Part shown: positions 12,681 to 21,926 of the stretch, piece after piece | How the letters are laid out: every line of letters starts with the position of its first letter | How positions within the stretch are numbered: position 1 is the first letter of the stretch | Origin: Chloroflexota bacterium | GTDB lineage: Bacteria > Chloroflexota > Anaerolineae > Aggregatilineales > Phototrophicaceae | Direction of reading: 5' to 3' | Assembly: GCA_013388745.1 (NCBI GenBank) | Contig: JACAER010000013.1 | Coordinates: 35,366 to 99,365 of the forward strand | DNA: 64,000 nucleotides | The notes under the pieces: model-generated | What the model saw: only the letters and a program-made list of their open reading frames with translations | Database searches by the model: none | Told to the model about the DNA's origin: nothing | Made by a program: the position numbers and the translations under genes

Positions 12681-12902
12681 TCAAGCGATAGGCTGCGCGC
12701 GCGCCAGGCCGTAGACGATTACGATCACCAGAGTGCCCAGAATCACCCACGGGCCCAGGAAAAAACCAAGCGCCGCGCCCGCGATCATGATGACACCCAG
12801 AACTTTGGCATCCTGGCCGGTGATCACGCGGTTGCGGCTGATTTTCAGTTCACTGCGCGTCAGCGCCAGCACACCGAAGATGATGAACAGAATTTGCAGC
12901 AT
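12681..12902 (-). CDS. small two-helix membrane protein
   Basis: A 73-residue protein starting at an ATG behind GGGGC. Residues 1-14 and about 33-65 are hydrophobic (LQILFIIFGVLALTR and then GAALGFFLGPWVILGTLVIVIV), joined by a short polar loop with SELKISRNRVITG. This gives two or three membrane segments. I do not recognise the family. The track's longer version would add an unlikely polar N-terminus that reaches back over the end of the SSP411 gene. Confidence 0.6.
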   Translation of the reverse strand: MLQILFIIFGVLALTRSELKISRNRVITGQDAKVLGVIMIAGAALGFFLGPWVILGTLVIVIVYGLARAQPIA

Positions 12903-12960
12903 AGTGTCGCCCCTTGCATTGTGATACAGGAGTACGCAGTTTACGTCCCCGATTTTCACA

Positions 12961-14997
12961 TTATAAGAGGTTTTCGACTTCTGCGGGGCTGGTGACAGGC
13001 ATTTTGCACATGAAATGGCGGCAGACATAGACGGTGGGCACGCCGCCGCGCTGCGTGCGGTAGTTGAGCAGTGGAATCGTGGTTTCGCCTTCGACAGCCG
13101 TTTTTGTTAACGCAGCGATCAGGTTCGGGCGGAATGGCTTACGCACAACGTCTAAAAGTGCCTGCGTCTGCGCGTCGGCAGGGTCACCCACGACGGCGAC
13201 TTCGGCCAACCCCGCAACCAGCATATCGACCGCATTGAGCGCTTCGCCAAAAGCCTGCGGATATTGGCGCAGTGCTTCGGTCAGCAGACGCAGTGTACCG
13301 CGCGCCGCGTCCTCGTAGCGTGCGTCGCCCGTGTAGGCCGCCAGCCGCAAAAGCTGCTTGGCCATCAACGTATTGCCTGAAGGTGTGGCGTTGTCCTGCA
13401 CATTACGCGGGCGCACAATCAGTTGTTCGTGATTATCGGCGGTATCAAAAAAGCCGCCATCGGGCGCGGGAAAACGTTGCAAGACCAGATCGGCCAGTTG
13501 GCGCGCGGCGACAAACCAGCGCTCAGCGAACGTCGCCTGGTACAGTTCCAGCAGGCCGTCTATGGCGTTGGCATAGTCTTCGAGATAGCCGTTAAGTTTG
13601 CTGATGCCGTCTTTGTGCGTGCGGTAGAGCGTGCCATCGGGGCTGCGCAACGCGCGCAGCAAAAATTCGCCATTGCGCAGCGCGCCCTCCAGATAATCTT
13701 TGCGTTCCAGCACACGCGCGGCCTCTGCCAGACTCGCCAGCATCATACCGTTCCAGGCGGTCAGCAGCTTGTCATCCAGGCCAGGGGCGACCCGCTGGGC
13801 GCGCGCGGCATACAGTTTGTCGCGGATCGTGTTCAGCTTTTGGCTTAATTCAACTTCCGTTAGCCCTAAACGCTGCGCGATTACCGTGTCCTCGTTGGGC
13901 ACATAAAGGATGTTGTGTCCCTCGAAGTTGCCGCGGGCCGTCACGCCCCAATATTCGATAGCGATCTGCGCATCGTCGCCGAGCAGCGCTTGCAGTTGGT
14001 CTTTGCTCCAGACGAAAAATTTACCCTCTTCGCCTTCGCTGTCGGCGTCGGTAGTGCTGTAAAAGCCGCCTTCGGGCGCGGTCATTTCGCGCAGGACGTA
14101 ATCGTAAATTTCTTCGGCGATACGCTTGTAAAACGGGCGGCGCGTGATCTGCCAGGCGTGCAGATAGACGCGGCTGAGCTGCGCGTTATCGTACAGCATT
14201 TTTTCGAAGTGCGGCACCAGCCAGATGGCATCGACACTGTAGCGGTGGAAGCCGCCGCCAAGCTGGTCATAGATGCCGCCGCGCGCCATTTTGTCCAGCG
14301 TGTGCAGCGCGATATCGAGCGCTCTGGGGTTGCGCGTGCGGGCATAGCTGCGCAGCACAAATTCGAGGTTCATCGGCTGCGGGAACTTGGGCGCGCCGCC
14401 GAAGCCGCCGTGCATGGGGTCGAAATTCGCGGCGATTTTGGCGAACGCGGTGTCCAGCAGCTCGGCGTTGAGCGCGCTGATTTCGCCGCCGATGTTCAAA
14501 AAGTCGCGCCTGAGACTGTCGGTGAGCGCAGCGGCGGCTTTGTCCACTTCGTCGCGGCGGTGGCGATAGGCGTCGATCACGCCGGCGAGAATCTGCTTAA
14601 ACGAGGGCATCCCATAACGGGGTTCGCGCGGGTAATACGTGCCGCCGTAAAAGGGACGGCCATCGGGCAGCAGGAACACAGTCATCGGCCAACCGCCGTG
14701 CCCGCTCATGGCCTGCACCGCCTGCATATAGATGTCGTCCACATCGGGGCGCTCTTCGCGGTCAACCTTGATGTTGACATACCAGTCGTTCATCAGCGCG
14801 GCCGTGTCGTCATCTTCGAAGCTTTCATGCGCCATAACATGACACCAGTGACAGGCGCTGTAACCGACGCTGAGCAGCAGCGGTTTGTTTTCGGCGGCGG
14901 CTCTGGCGAAAGCCTCCGCGCCCCAGGGATACCAATCGACCGGATTAGCGGCGTGCTGGCGCAAATAGGGGCTGGTTTCGTGCTGAAGACGGTTCAT
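12961..14997 (-). CDS. SSP411/YyaL-type thioredoxin-domain protein
   Basis: The 678-residue protein begins [15 protein letters not shown], the nearly invariant start of this family, and carries SACHWCHVM at about residue 50, a CxxC-bearing thioredoxin-like motif. [25 protein letters not shown] and YGGTYYP follow, then an alpha/alpha-barrel like those of glycan epimerases ([22 protein letters not shown]). The family (DUF255, spermatogenesis-associated protein 20 in animals) is widespread but has no agreed activity. The ATG at 14997 is chosen because family homology starts there; the track ORF extends about 430 bp further with no homology. It is divergent from the glycosyltransferase gene. Confidence 0.93.
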   Translation of the reverse strand: MNRLQHETSPYLRQHAANPVDWYPWGAEAFARAAAENKPLLLSVGYSACHWCHVMAHESFEDDDTAALMNDWYVNIKVDREERPDVDDIYMQAVQAMSGHGGWPMTVFLLPDGRPFYGGTYYPREPRYGMPSFKQILAGVIDAYRHRRDEVDKAAAALTDSLRRDFLNIGGEISALNAELLDTAFAKIAANFDPMHGGFGGAPKFPQPMNLEFVLRSYARTRNPRALDIALHTLDKMARGGIYDQLGGGFHRYSVDAIWLVPHFEKMLYDNAQLSRVYLHAWQITRRPFYKRIAEEIYDYVLREMTAPEGGFYSTTDADSEGEEGKFFVWSKDQLQALLGDDAQIAIEYWGVTARGNFEGHNILYVPNEDTVIAQRLGLTEVELSQKLNTIRDKLYAARAQRVAPGLDDKLLTAWNGMMLASLAEAARVLERKDYLEGALRNGEFLLRALRSPDGTLYRTHKDGISKLNGYLEDYANAIDGLLELYQATFAERWFVAARQLADLVLQRFPAPDGGFFDTADNHEQLIVRPRNVQDNATPSGNTLMAKQLLRLAAYTGDARYEDAARGTLRLLTEALRQYPQAFGEALNAVDMLVAGLAEVAVVGDPADAQTQALLDVVRKPFRPNLIAALTKTAVEGETTIPLLNYRTQRGGVPTVYVCRHFMCKMPVTSPAEVENLL

Positions 14998-15120
14998 GCG
15001 CTTGTTCCCATGAATTTTGATGACGAGTGTTGAATTTAATGTTGCCACAACGCGCGCGGAAAGGCAATCAGCGGCTTGCGCGGCGGCGGCATCTGCGCTA
15101 CCTTCGCGCTTGCAAGCTCT

Positions 15121-17001
15121 ATGGCGAAAGCGCGCGCGATGACGATCAGTATCAACCAACTCAAACAATGGTGGCGACATCTGGCTTATGTGCAGGCGCT
15201 TTTTGTGGGCGTGCTGCTGATGCTGGTGGTTTTTTTTCAGCGCACGGCGGGCAGTTTGCTGCTGGCGCTTGGGCTGCATGTGTTGGTGCTGATCGCTGCC
15301 GTGGGGATGGCGTGGATGCTGAATCCCGCGCGCCGGGCAGCGCTGCACGCGCGTTTCGCGCGGCGCCTGCCGCTGTTGGGGTGGGCGGCGGCAGCCCTGA
15401 CCCCCGTTTTGCTGGCGCTGACGCAAAGCAGCCTCACGGTGTTTTTTGCTGTTCTGGGTGTCTGGCTGTTCCTATTGACGGTTGATGCCGAACGCCGCTT
15501 TCAGCCGCGCCGTGTGCGGCTGCTGATCGGCGTAGGGGCAGCGCTGTTGATAGGCGCGCGCCTGTTCGCGCTGGAAAGCACGCCAGAGATACATCGTACC
15601 GACGAAGGCTGGGCGCTGGGTATGGTGGTGGATTATGCGCGCAGCGGACGCTATAACGATTTGCTGATGGACGTGCCGCTGCCATCCAATGCCTGGCTGG
15701 ACACGATACTGAGCCGGGCGATCGCGCTGCCGGGGTTGTTTCTGCGGCTGGTGGGCGAAGGCTACTGGCAGATGCGCGCCTTTAGCTTTGCGGTGAACAT
15801 GGTCACGCTGGCGATCACCGCATGGGTGGCGCGAGAGTGGTACGGTCGCGCAGTCGGTTGGCTCACAGCGGCGGTTTTGTTGGGCAGCGGCACGTATCTC
15901 ACCATGAACAATACGCGCATCGACTGTCTGTACACGTTCACGACACTGGCCGCGATTGCCTTGACAACGATGGGCTTTGGCCAGCGTAAGCTCTGGCTGC
16001 ACATGGTTTCCGGCGTTGTCGTTGGCGCAGGTGTTTTTGCCCATTTTCACGCGGTTTTGTTTGGTGTGGCTGTGGGCAGCGCGCTGTATCTGCTGCCGTA
16101 TCTGGCGGCGCTGCGCAGCGCCCAGGGCGGCCGGCGCTGGCTGCCTCAGGCCGAGATGTGGGCGTTTGGGTTGGGCGCGGCGGTGGCGGCGGTGGGCGCT
16201 GTGTTGGTGATTGTCGTGCCGGATCCAGAGGCCTTTCGCCGCGCGCTTAGTATTCGCGGCTATGTGCCAGAAACGCTGCTGCCACTGTGGACGGGCTATT
16301 TCACAGCGCAGTTTAACTGGTCACCGGTCGAAGCGCTGCTGGTGCTGACGGCACTGGTGGCGCTGGGTGTGCGCCGGCGCAGGGAGGATGTGCGCCTGCT
16401 GACACTGATTGGGCTGATCTATGTCGCGCTGTTGGCGATCGCGCCGCTGGGCTACGAACAATACATCCGTCCGCTGGCCCCGTTGCAGGCGATGGCAGTG
16501 GCGGCGCTGCTGCTGCGTGGTTTTCGGGCCTTCACGGCCAACGCCGATGCGCCGCTGTCGCTCAGCCATGCTGTCGGGGTAACACTGGTGGCGCTGGTGC
16601 TGATTGTTCATACGCTGTTTCCTGTCTGGGCACATTTGCAGCGCTATGGACAAATGCATATCCCGCCGCCGCCCGCTGTGGCGTGGCTGCGCGCCAACGT
16701 GCCGCCGCAAACGCGCCTGCTGCTGCCCACCGAATACTACCTGTGGATGACGGATTACCCGGAATTTCGGTCGCTGTATCTGGAAGCGCTGCAAAATCGC
16801 CAACTGCAATTGAATCTTGACCCCACAGTGATCTGGAACGCGGTGGAGGCGGAATACATCGTGTATGACCCGACACAGCGCGAAGACATGACGTGGGACA
16901 GTCTGTTCGCCAGCGATTATCTGCGCACAGGCGGTTATCGAGTCGTGGCCGAAATTCCTTATGCCGACACAACGATCCTGATTTATCAACGCGCGCCGTA
17001 G
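15121..17001 (+). CDS. GT-C type membrane glycosyltransferase (family 39/ArnT-like)
   Basis: The product has about 12 hydrophobic segments, then a shorter C-terminal periplasmic-type domain of about 90 residues. After the first membrane helices the loop HRTDEGW holds the acidic DE pair used by GT-C enzymes such as PMT and ArnT, which transfer sugars from lipid-linked donors outside the membrane. The start is unclear: ATGs at 15076, 15121 and 15139 are in frame and none has a strong Shine-Dalgarno; 15121 is given here. Acceptor and donor cannot be deduced. No glycan cluster surrounds it, and the next gene on the strand follows after a 101-bp gap. Confidence 0.82.
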   Translation: MAKARAMTISINQLKQWWRHLAYVQALFVGVLLMLVVFFQRTAGSLLLALGLHVLVLIAAVGMAWMLNPARRAALHARFARRLPLLGWAAAALTPVLLALTQSSLTVFFAVLGVWLFLLTVDAERRFQPRRVRLLIGVGAALLIGARLFALESTPEIHRTDEGWALGMVVDYARSGRYNDLLMDVPLPSNAWLDTILSRAIALPGLFLRLVGEGYWQMRAFSFAVNMVTLAITAWVAREWYGRAVGWLTAAVLLGSGTYLTMNNTRIDCLYTFTTLAAIALTTMGFGQRKLWLHMVSGVVVGAGVFAHFHAVLFGVAVGSALYLLPYLAALRSAQGGRRWLPQAEMWAFGLGAAVAAVGAVLVIVVPDPEAFRRALSIRGYVPETLLPLWTGYFTAQFNWSPVEALLVLTALVALGVRRRREDVRLLTLIGLIYVALLAIAPLGYEQYIRPLAPLQAMAVAALLLRGFRAFTANADAPLSLSHAVGVTLVALVLIVHTLFPVWAHLQRYGQMHIPPPPAVAWLRANVPPQTRLLLPTEYYLWMTDYPEFRSLYLEALQNRQLQLNLDPTVIWNAVEAEYIVYDPTQREDMTWDSLFASDYLRTGGYRVVAEIPYADTTILIYQRAP

Positions 17002-17102
17002 TCGCAATCAACACCCCTGCGATATGACGTTCTGCACTGCCCCCGAAGGACTCGATGGGGCTACTATCAGAGAAGTGTCTGTATGCAACAGGGAACAGGG
17101 AC

Positions 17103-18608
17103 ATGGCGCAGAAATCGGTGATCATTATCGGCGCCGGCGTGGCCGGGCTGGCGGCGGGCTGCTATGCCCGCATGAATGGCTACCAGACGAAAATCTTTGA
17201 ACTGCATTCTTTGCCCGGCGGTTTATGCACCGCGTGGGAACGCAAAGACTATATTTTCGACGGCTGTATTCACTATTTGTTCGGCAGCGGCCAGGGCCAG
17301 CCTTTTTACCGCATGTGGGAAGAACTGGGCGCGGTGCAAAACCGCCCGATGATTAACCACAGCGAATATCAGCGCATCACTGATGGCCGGCAAACGCTGA
17401 TCGTTTATGCCGATCCTGACCGCTTGCAGGCGCATTTGCTGGAGCTTTCGCCCGCCGACGCGCCGCTGATCCGCGCGTTTTGCGACGGCGTGCGCCAGTT
17501 CACGCGCTTCGATATGGCGGCGATGTATCAGAAGCCGAAAGCGCTGATGGGCGCGCTCGATTGGCGCGATTTCGGCATGAAAATGCTGCCGTACATCATG
17601 CCCATGCTGCGCTGGGCCACACTGCCCGCCAAACATTTCGCCGGGCGTTTTCAGAGTCCCTTCCTGCGGCGCGCGCTGGCGCACATTTTCTCGTGGGAAG
17701 AAGCGCCCATGATGATGGGTATGGCGCTGCTGGCCTATATGCATACCGGCAACGCCGGCTTTCCGGCGGGCGGGTCGCTGGCTTTCGCGCGCGCTATCGA
17801 ACAGCGTTATCTCGATCTGGGCGGCGAGATTTACTACGACGCGCAGGTCGAAAAAATTCTGACGGAAGACGGGCGCGCCGTCGGCGTGCGCCTGTACAAC
17901 GACGACATTCACCGCGCCGATTATGTGATTTCTGCCGCCGACGCGCACAACACGATCTACAATATGCTCGACGGCAAATATCTCAATCGCAAGGTCGAGC
18001 GCATGTTCGACGGCCACCTGCCGACGCTATCGCAGGTGCAAATCTCGTTCGGCGTCCAGCGCGATTTTTCCGCCGAGCCACATTGGGTCGTGCATTTGCT
18101 GGATAAGCCGCTGTTAATGGCCGGGCGTGAATACCGCGAAATCGGCTTGCAGCATTACAGCTTCGACGCCAGTTTAGCGCCGGCGGGCAAGTCGTCGCTG
18201 GTGGTGCTGCTGCCCTCCGACTATGATTACTGGCAGCGCATTTATGGCCGCAAGCTGTATGACACCGAACAGCGACAAATCTCCGATACGCTGGTCGATC
18301 TGCTGGAAAAGTGGTATCCCGGCATCCGCGCGGACATCGAAGTGATGGACGAGGCCACGCCGCTGAGCTACGAGCGTTATACCGGCAACTGGTGGGGTTC
18401 GACCTGCGGCTGGCTGATGATGGGCGAAACCATGCCGCTGCTCATCAGCGGTGTCGATAAAACCCTGCCCGGCCTGCGCAATTTTTATCTGGCGGGGCAG
18501 TGGGTGGAGCCGGGTGGCACGGTAACCCTGGCGGCGGCTTCTGGGCGCAGCGTGGTGCAGTTAATGTGCCACGCGGACAGCAAAGCGTTCACGGCAACAG
18601 TGCCGTAA
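17103..18608 (+). CDS. CrtI/phytoene-desaturase-like FAD-dependent oxidoreductase
   Basis: The 501-residue protein opens with a Rossmann dinucleotide site, IIGAGVAGLAAGCYA, then LPGGLCTAWERKDYIFDGC, typical of the phytoene desaturase / carotenoid isomerase / retinol saturase group. The C-terminal FAD signature is FYLAGQWVEPGGTVTLAAASG. The start at 17103 follows AGGGA. Nothing else from carotenoid biosynthesis is nearby, so the substrate could be a carotenoid, a retinoid-like compound or another polyunsaturated lipid. It follows the membrane glycosyltransferase by 101 bp on the same strand. Confidence 0.87.
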   Translation: MAQKSVIIIGAGVAGLAAGCYARMNGYQTKIFELHSLPGGLCTAWERKDYIFDGCIHYLFGSGQGQPFYRMWEELGAVQNRPMINHSEYQRITDGRQTLIVYADPDRLQAHLLELSPADAPLIRAFCDGVRQFTRFDMAAMYQKPKALMGALDWRDFGMKMLPYIMPMLRWATLPAKHFAGRFQSPFLRRALAHIFSWEEAPMMMGMALLAYMHTGNAGFPAGGSLAFARAIEQRYLDLGGEIYYDAQVEKILTEDGRAVGVRLYNDDIHRADYVISAADAHNTIYNMLDGKYLNRKVERMFDGHLPTLSQVQISFGVQRDFSAEPHWVVHLLDKPLLMAGREYREIGLQHYSFDASLAPAGKSSLVVLLPSDYDYWQRIYGRKLYDTEQRQISDTLVDLLEKWYPGIRADIEVMDEATPLSYERYTGNWWGSTCGWLMMGETMPLLISGVDKTLPGLRNFYLAGQWVEPGGTVTLAAASGRSVVQLMCHADSKAFTATVP

Positions 18609-18668
18609 TTCAGGCGCTGCGCTGAATACAGAAATCAGTCTATAATTGGGATGTACAGTGCAGACTCT

Positions 18669-18761
18669 CTATGGAGAAACAAAATAGCGTTGACATGATT
18701 AAGGGCAGAATTTGAGCCTAAAAAACACAATCATTATTCCAATTCTGAATCGTTTCTCCAT
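18669..18761. repeat. AT-rich block bounded by 10-bp inverted repeats
   Basis: ATGGAGAAAC (18671-18680) and GTTTCTCCAT (18752-18761) are exact inverted repeats, and the outer bases (CTA/TAG) extend the match with one indel. The enclosed 71 bp is AT-rich and contains a second complementary pair (CAGAATT / AATTCTG). It lies just upstream of the frameshifted nucleotidyltransferase gene. It could be a MITE-like remnant or a leader structure; no target duplication is clear. Confidence 0.45.
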
Positions 18762-18786
18762 TAGAAAAGCGAAGGCTGCGGATAAG

Positions 18787-19078
18787 ATGATCTGGACTCT
18801 CGAAACCTTGCGCCGTCGGCGTGAGGATATCCTTGCGCTGGCCGCGCGCTGGCGCCTACGATGTACGGGTGTTTGGTAGTGTTGCGCGCAACACAGCGGC
18901 TCCTGAGAGCGACGTGGATTTGCTGGTGCGTTTTCGCGAAGGCACAACCCTCTGGGATGCTGTAGGCTTATGGCAGGAATTGCAGGAGCCGCTTGGCTGT
19001 GAAGTCAGCCTGGTAGGCGATGACGGCGCAGACACACGCTTTTTGCGTCGTATCAGACAAGAAGCGCTGGCGCTATGA
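18787..19078 (+). pseudogene. minimal nucleotidyltransferase (MntA-type antitoxin), frameshifted
   Basis: From the ATG at 18787 the frame reads MIWTLETLRRRREDILALAARW and then goes out of frame. The continuation, GAYDVRVFGSVARN with PESDVDLLVRF, lies one frame over and carries the intact G-S ... SDxD nucleotidyltransferase motif. Restoring two G residues in the TGGCGCC stretch would give ARWGAYDV and a single ORF of about 97 codons. The track's version starts at a GTG inside this region. MntA proteins adenylylate the HEPN toxin HepT to silence it. Its TGA overlaps the ATG of the HEPN gene (ATGA), as in intact pairs. A sequencing error or a genuine lesion could explain the shift. Confidence 0.75.
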
Positions 19079-19436
19079 AACGCGAACGTGACTCTATTTG
19101 CTGGATCTGCTGGAATATACGCGCAAAATTGCTGAATTCACGCGCGAGGGCCGCACCGCGTTTTTCGCTGATGAAAAGACACAGCTTGCGGTCATTCGTG
19201 CCTATGAGGTCATCGGTGAAATCGCCAAACGGCTGCCCGATGGGCTGCTTCAACAACAGCCCCACATTGAGTGGAAACAAATCAAAGGGTTTCGCGATTT
19301 TCTTGCCCACAATTATGAGACAATGATCTTAAACATTGTGTGGGATGCTGCGGAGAAACTCGGTGAACTGCAACGGGCAGGGCAAAGGATACTGGATACC
19401 CTACCACAGGACGACACAGAAGACACAGCAGAATAA
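19075..19436 (+). pseudogene. HEPN-domain RNase toxin (HepT type), frameshifted
   Basis: Starting at the ATG overlapping the upstream stop, the frame reads MKRERDSI and then leaves the family frame; the rest (LLDLLEYTRKIAEF onwards) is one frame away. Adding one T to the TTT run restores MKRERDSILLDLLEY. The remainder is intact, including the HEPN catalytic motif R-x4-H in FRDFLAHNYE at the C-terminal side and AYEVIGEIAKRLP. HepT toxins cut RNA and are held in check by MntA. A TTG at 19098 could start a shortened 112-residue protein that keeps the catalytic motif, so activity cannot be excluded. Confidence 0.75.
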
Positions 19437-19476
19437 GGCGTTAGAGTCACGGAGCAAAGACCGACAAGATACGATT

Positions 19477-19812
19477 TTATTCCCCTGCGTCTAGCTGGCG
19501 GCGCAGTTCGGCTTTGATCTCGTCGGGCAGCAGGTTCCAGCGCACGCCCAGCAGCGCGCTTTCCAGCCCCCACAGCGCGTTCAGGCTCACTTTATCGGGA
19601 TGCAGCGCTTTCATGCGCCGGTAAGCCTCCACCGAACTGGTTTTGATTTTGGTTTTGATTTTGGTTTTGAATAGATGCAGCGCTTTCATGCGCCGGTAAG
19701 CCTCCACCGAACCGAGTCGTTCGAGATCGGCACGGGTATGCACACCGATCTCGCGCAGCCATTGGCGTGTTTTAGGGCCGATATTTTTGAGGGTATCCAG
19801 GTCGTCAGCCAT
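19477..19812 (-). CDS. TfoX C-terminal-domain protein with an internal 25-residue duplication
   Basis: The 111-residue protein matches the stand-alone TfoX_C helix-hairpin-helix domain: LKNIGPKTRQWLREIGVHT, then SVEAYRRMKALH and VSLNALWGLESALLG. The segment SVEAYRRMKALH occurs twice, separated by a lysine/threonine-rich spacer (KTKIKTKIKTS). At the DNA level a 39-bp direct repeat (19599-19637 and 19674-19712) is spaced by 75 bp, exactly 25 codons, so the frame is kept. Without it the protein would have the usual length of about 86. The ATG overlaps the end of the hydrolase gene by eight bases, making it the last gene of a six-gene operon. Confidence 0.82.
   Translation of the reverse strand: MADDLDTLKNIGPKTRQWLREIGVHTRADLERLGSVEAYRRMKALHLFKTKIKTKIKTSSVEAYRRMKALHPDKVSLNALWGLESALLGVRWNLLPDEIKAELRRQLDAGE
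19599..19712. repeat. 39-bp direct repeat around a 12-bp microsatellite inside the TfoX-C gene
   Basis: Two identical 39-bp copies begin at 19599 and 19674. The 36 bp between them is almost three units of GGTTTTGATTTT. The period of 75 bp preserves the reading frame. Confidence 0.9.
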
Positions 19813-20680
19813 GCCTGTCCAGCCAATCGAACAGAATGCGGTCATATTCTGCGGCGCGTTCCAGCATCGGCACATGCCCGGCGCCGGCCAGTATATGCAG
19901 TTCGCTGCCGGCCACCTGCTGCGCGATCATCTGCGACTGCGTGGGCGGCACGATCGCGTCTTTGTCGCCGGCGATCAGCAGCAGCGGCGCGCGAATCTGC
20001 GCAACCTGCTGGCTGATGTCGATGTGCGGCATGCGCCGGAAATACATCGCCATCGTATCCAGATCAAGCCGTCTGTAGTTGTCGATGCCGCTGCGCGTGA
20101 GCGCCAGGAATGCCGGATGTGTGCGCATCGCCTGTCCGTCGGCGGCGTATATGCCCAACGACGCGACCCACACGCTCAGACTCCTGCCGATCAACCAGTA
20201 AGCGGACTTAAACCAGCCGTTCCCGACCACAGGCAGCGCCGCGATTTTTTGGTTCAGCCCCAGCATACCGCCCCATTTGCCCTGCGCGAAGCCGGAAATG
20301 CTCGCCACGCCCTTGACGATGCCCGGCGCGTGTTCCGCCAGATGCAGCGCCGCGAAGCCGCCTGTCGAATGCCCGATGAGCAGCAAAGGCTGCCCGGCGC
20401 ACAGCCTGTAGAGCGCCTCAGAGAGCACGCGCGCGATCATTTCTGCCGTCAGGTCTTCCTCGCGGAAACGCGGCGGCATGGTCGCCGGATAGTGTCCCGG
20501 CAGGCTCAGGGCATACCAGCGGCGCGACTGCCTGAAGGCTTGCGGCAGCAGCGGCTCCCAGAAATCCACCGAGCTGGTGATGCCGTGCAAAAAGACGATG
20601 GGCGTGCCCGGCTGATCTTCGTTAAAGGCGCGCGCGACCAGCTTATGCTCTTCAATCCACATCTCGATCGTTTTTGCCAT
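19805..20680 (-). CDS. alpha/beta-hydrolase
   Basis: This 291-residue enzyme has the classical fold markers: the oxyanion HG in FLHGITSS at about residue 32, the nucleophile elbow GHSTGG with Ser near 103, an acid in AGDKDAIVP and the histidine in GAGHVPMLE near the end. A lid-like insert lies between. There is no signal peptide, so it acts in the cytoplasm. The ATG at 20680 is preceded by GGAGGGG; the track's start 117 bp upstream lacks this. Substrate is unknown. It sits 16 bp after the methyltransferase gene and overlaps the TfoX-C gene by 8 bp. Confidence 0.9.
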   Translation of the reverse strand: MAKTIEMWIEEHKLVARAFNEDQPGTPIVFLHGITSSVDFWEPLLPQAFRQSRRWYALSLPGHYPATMPPRFREEDLTAEMIARVLSEALYRLCAGQPLLLIGHSTGGFAALHLAEHAPGIVKGVASISGFAQGKWGGMLGLNQKIAALPVVGNGWFKSAYWLIGRSLSVWVASLGIYAADGQAMRTHPAFLALTRSGIDNYRRLDLDTMAMYFRRMPHIDISQQVAQIRAPLLLIAGDKDAIVPPTQSQMIAQQVAGSELHILAGAGHVPMLERAAEYDRILFDWLDRHG

Positions 20681-20696
20681 GTCCCCTCCAGCAAAA

Positions 20697-21437
20697 TCAA
20701 ATCGTCGCCACAAAAACGCCCCAGCCCAGATAAGGTCGCTCGTACTGCTGATAGGCGCGGCGTTCGCGCTCATCCCAGTCGCGCAGCGCTGCGGCATCGG
20801 CGTCTGCGGCGCGGGTTTCCAGCCAGTGGGCGACAGCCTGCGCGCGTTCGTTTACGTAGGCATCCCAGCCTTCGGGCGTCGCCAGCAGTATGTCCTTGAT
20901 TTCTGCGCCCGCGCTTTTCAGGCGTGCCTGTGTGCCTTCCAGCGTGGTGAATGTGTCCGGCTGTATCTCCAGCGCCGTGTAGGCTTCGGCGGGTGGCGTT
21001 TCCAGCCAGTAGGGTTCGCCGATGAGCAGCGTGCCGCCGGCCTTGTTGAGCGCCACACGCATCAACGCCAGCGTGCCCAACAACCCGCCGCCGATCCAGG
21101 TCGCGCCCAGACAGCTTACAATATCGAACTGGTGATGCTCGGCGGGATACTCCGCGGCGGCGGCTTCGACCCACGACACTTTATCCCACACAGCCAGATC
21201 GAAGCCGCGCGCGCGCGCCGCCGCAATAAACACCGGGCTGATATCTACCCCCACACCAATCACGCCGTAATGCAGGGCCCACTGGCACAACATTTCGCCC
21301 TTGCCACACGCCAGATCAAGCAGGCGCGTGCTGCTGCTGGCGTGGCACAGTTCGCCCAGACGCAAAAGCTGCGCTTCGGTGATCGGGTTCAGGATACGGT
21401 GGTTGGTTTCTGCGATTTCGTGGAATCTGAGTGACAT
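20697..21437 (-). CDS. class I SAM-dependent methyltransferase
   Basis: The 246-residue protein has motif I LLDLACGKGEMLCQWA, followed by VDISPVFIAAARARG (the acidic end of strand 2), FDIVSCLGATWIGGGLLGTL (motif post-II) and GGTLLIGEPYW. This architecture resembles small-molecule methyltransferases of the UbiE/Tam group. The start codon is the track's ATG, with GGAA about eight bases upstream. It is three bases from the SHOCT gene stop, well inside the operon. Acceptor unknown. Confidence 0.9.
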   Translation of the reverse strand: MSLRFHEIAETNHRILNPITEAQLLRLGELCHASSSTRLLDLACGKGEMLCQWALHYGVIGVGVDISPVFIAAARARGFDLAVWDKVSWVEAAAAEYPAEHHQFDIVSCLGATWIGGGLLGTLALMRVALNKAGGTLLIGEPYWLETPPAEAYTALEIQPDTFTTLEGTQARLKSAGAEIKDILLATPEGWDAYVNERAQAVAHWLETRAADADAAALRDWDERERRAYQQYERPYLGWGVFVATI

Positions 21438-21440
21438 AGA

Positions 21441-21926
21441 TTATTCCGACAATCTATCGAGAAGCTGCTGCCGGCGCGCCTCGTATTCGCCCTGATTGAT
21501 CAGGCCAGAGCGATAGGCTTCTTCGAGCTGCTGCAACTTTTCTTTGAGCGTGCCGGCAGCGCTGGGCTGTGCGCCGCCCGTCGTTATCACCGGCAGCGTG
21601 ATGTCGTTATCTGGCGGCGTGGGCACAACCCCGCGCGCCGTGAACAACGTGCCTATAAACACCAGCAGCGGCAGCATGATGGCCGCGGCAGCGACAACGG
21701 CCAGCGCTCCCGAAACATCGCTGCGTTGGCCGTCGTTCACACAGTCGAAGGTCACATTGACTTCCCCGGCGCGGCGGCTGAATGCGCTGCGCTCGATGCG
21801 CCCACCTTCGCCGCACACCAGCGGCGCCAGCATATTCGCGGCGTCCTCGCTGAGAACGATGATGAGCGTAAAGGCGATGCCCGCCACCAACAGCACAAGC
21901 GACAAAAGCAGCAAAAACTTACGCAT
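21441..21926 (-). CDS. membrane protein with C-terminal SHOCT domain
   Basis: The 161-residue protein has an N-terminal membrane helix (about 3-24), a short outside loop with a Cys pair (LVCGEGGRIE ... FDCVND), a second helix (about 75-97), a linker and a C-terminal SHOCT-type motif, LKEKLQQLEEAYRSGLINQGEYEARRQQLL. SHOCT is a short helical oligomerisation-like module. The ATG at 21926 overlaps the NUDIX gene end by eight bases. Function unknown. Confidence 0.8.
   Translation of the reverse strand: MRKFLLLLSLVLLVAGIAFTLIIVLSEDAANMLAPLVCGEGGRIERSAFSRRAGEVNVTFDCVNDGQRSDVSGALAVVAAAAIMLPLLVFIGTLFTARGVVPTPPDNDITLPVITTGGAQPSAAGTLKEKLQQLEEAYRSGLINQGEYEARRQQLLDRLSE

Noticed and set aside
12609-12995. 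128-codon plus-strand ORF
   Set aside because: Antisense to the small two-helix membrane protein; no motif or ribosome site.
12999-15426. N-terminal extension of the SSP411-like ORF upstream of 14997
   Set aside because: About 143 codons of Gln/Arg-rich sequence that overlap the divergent glycosyltransferase; family homology begins at the ATG at 14997.
18690-18718. TTGACA as a promoter for the nucleotidyltransferase gene
   Set aside because: No -10-like hexamer occurs at 16-18 bp downstream.
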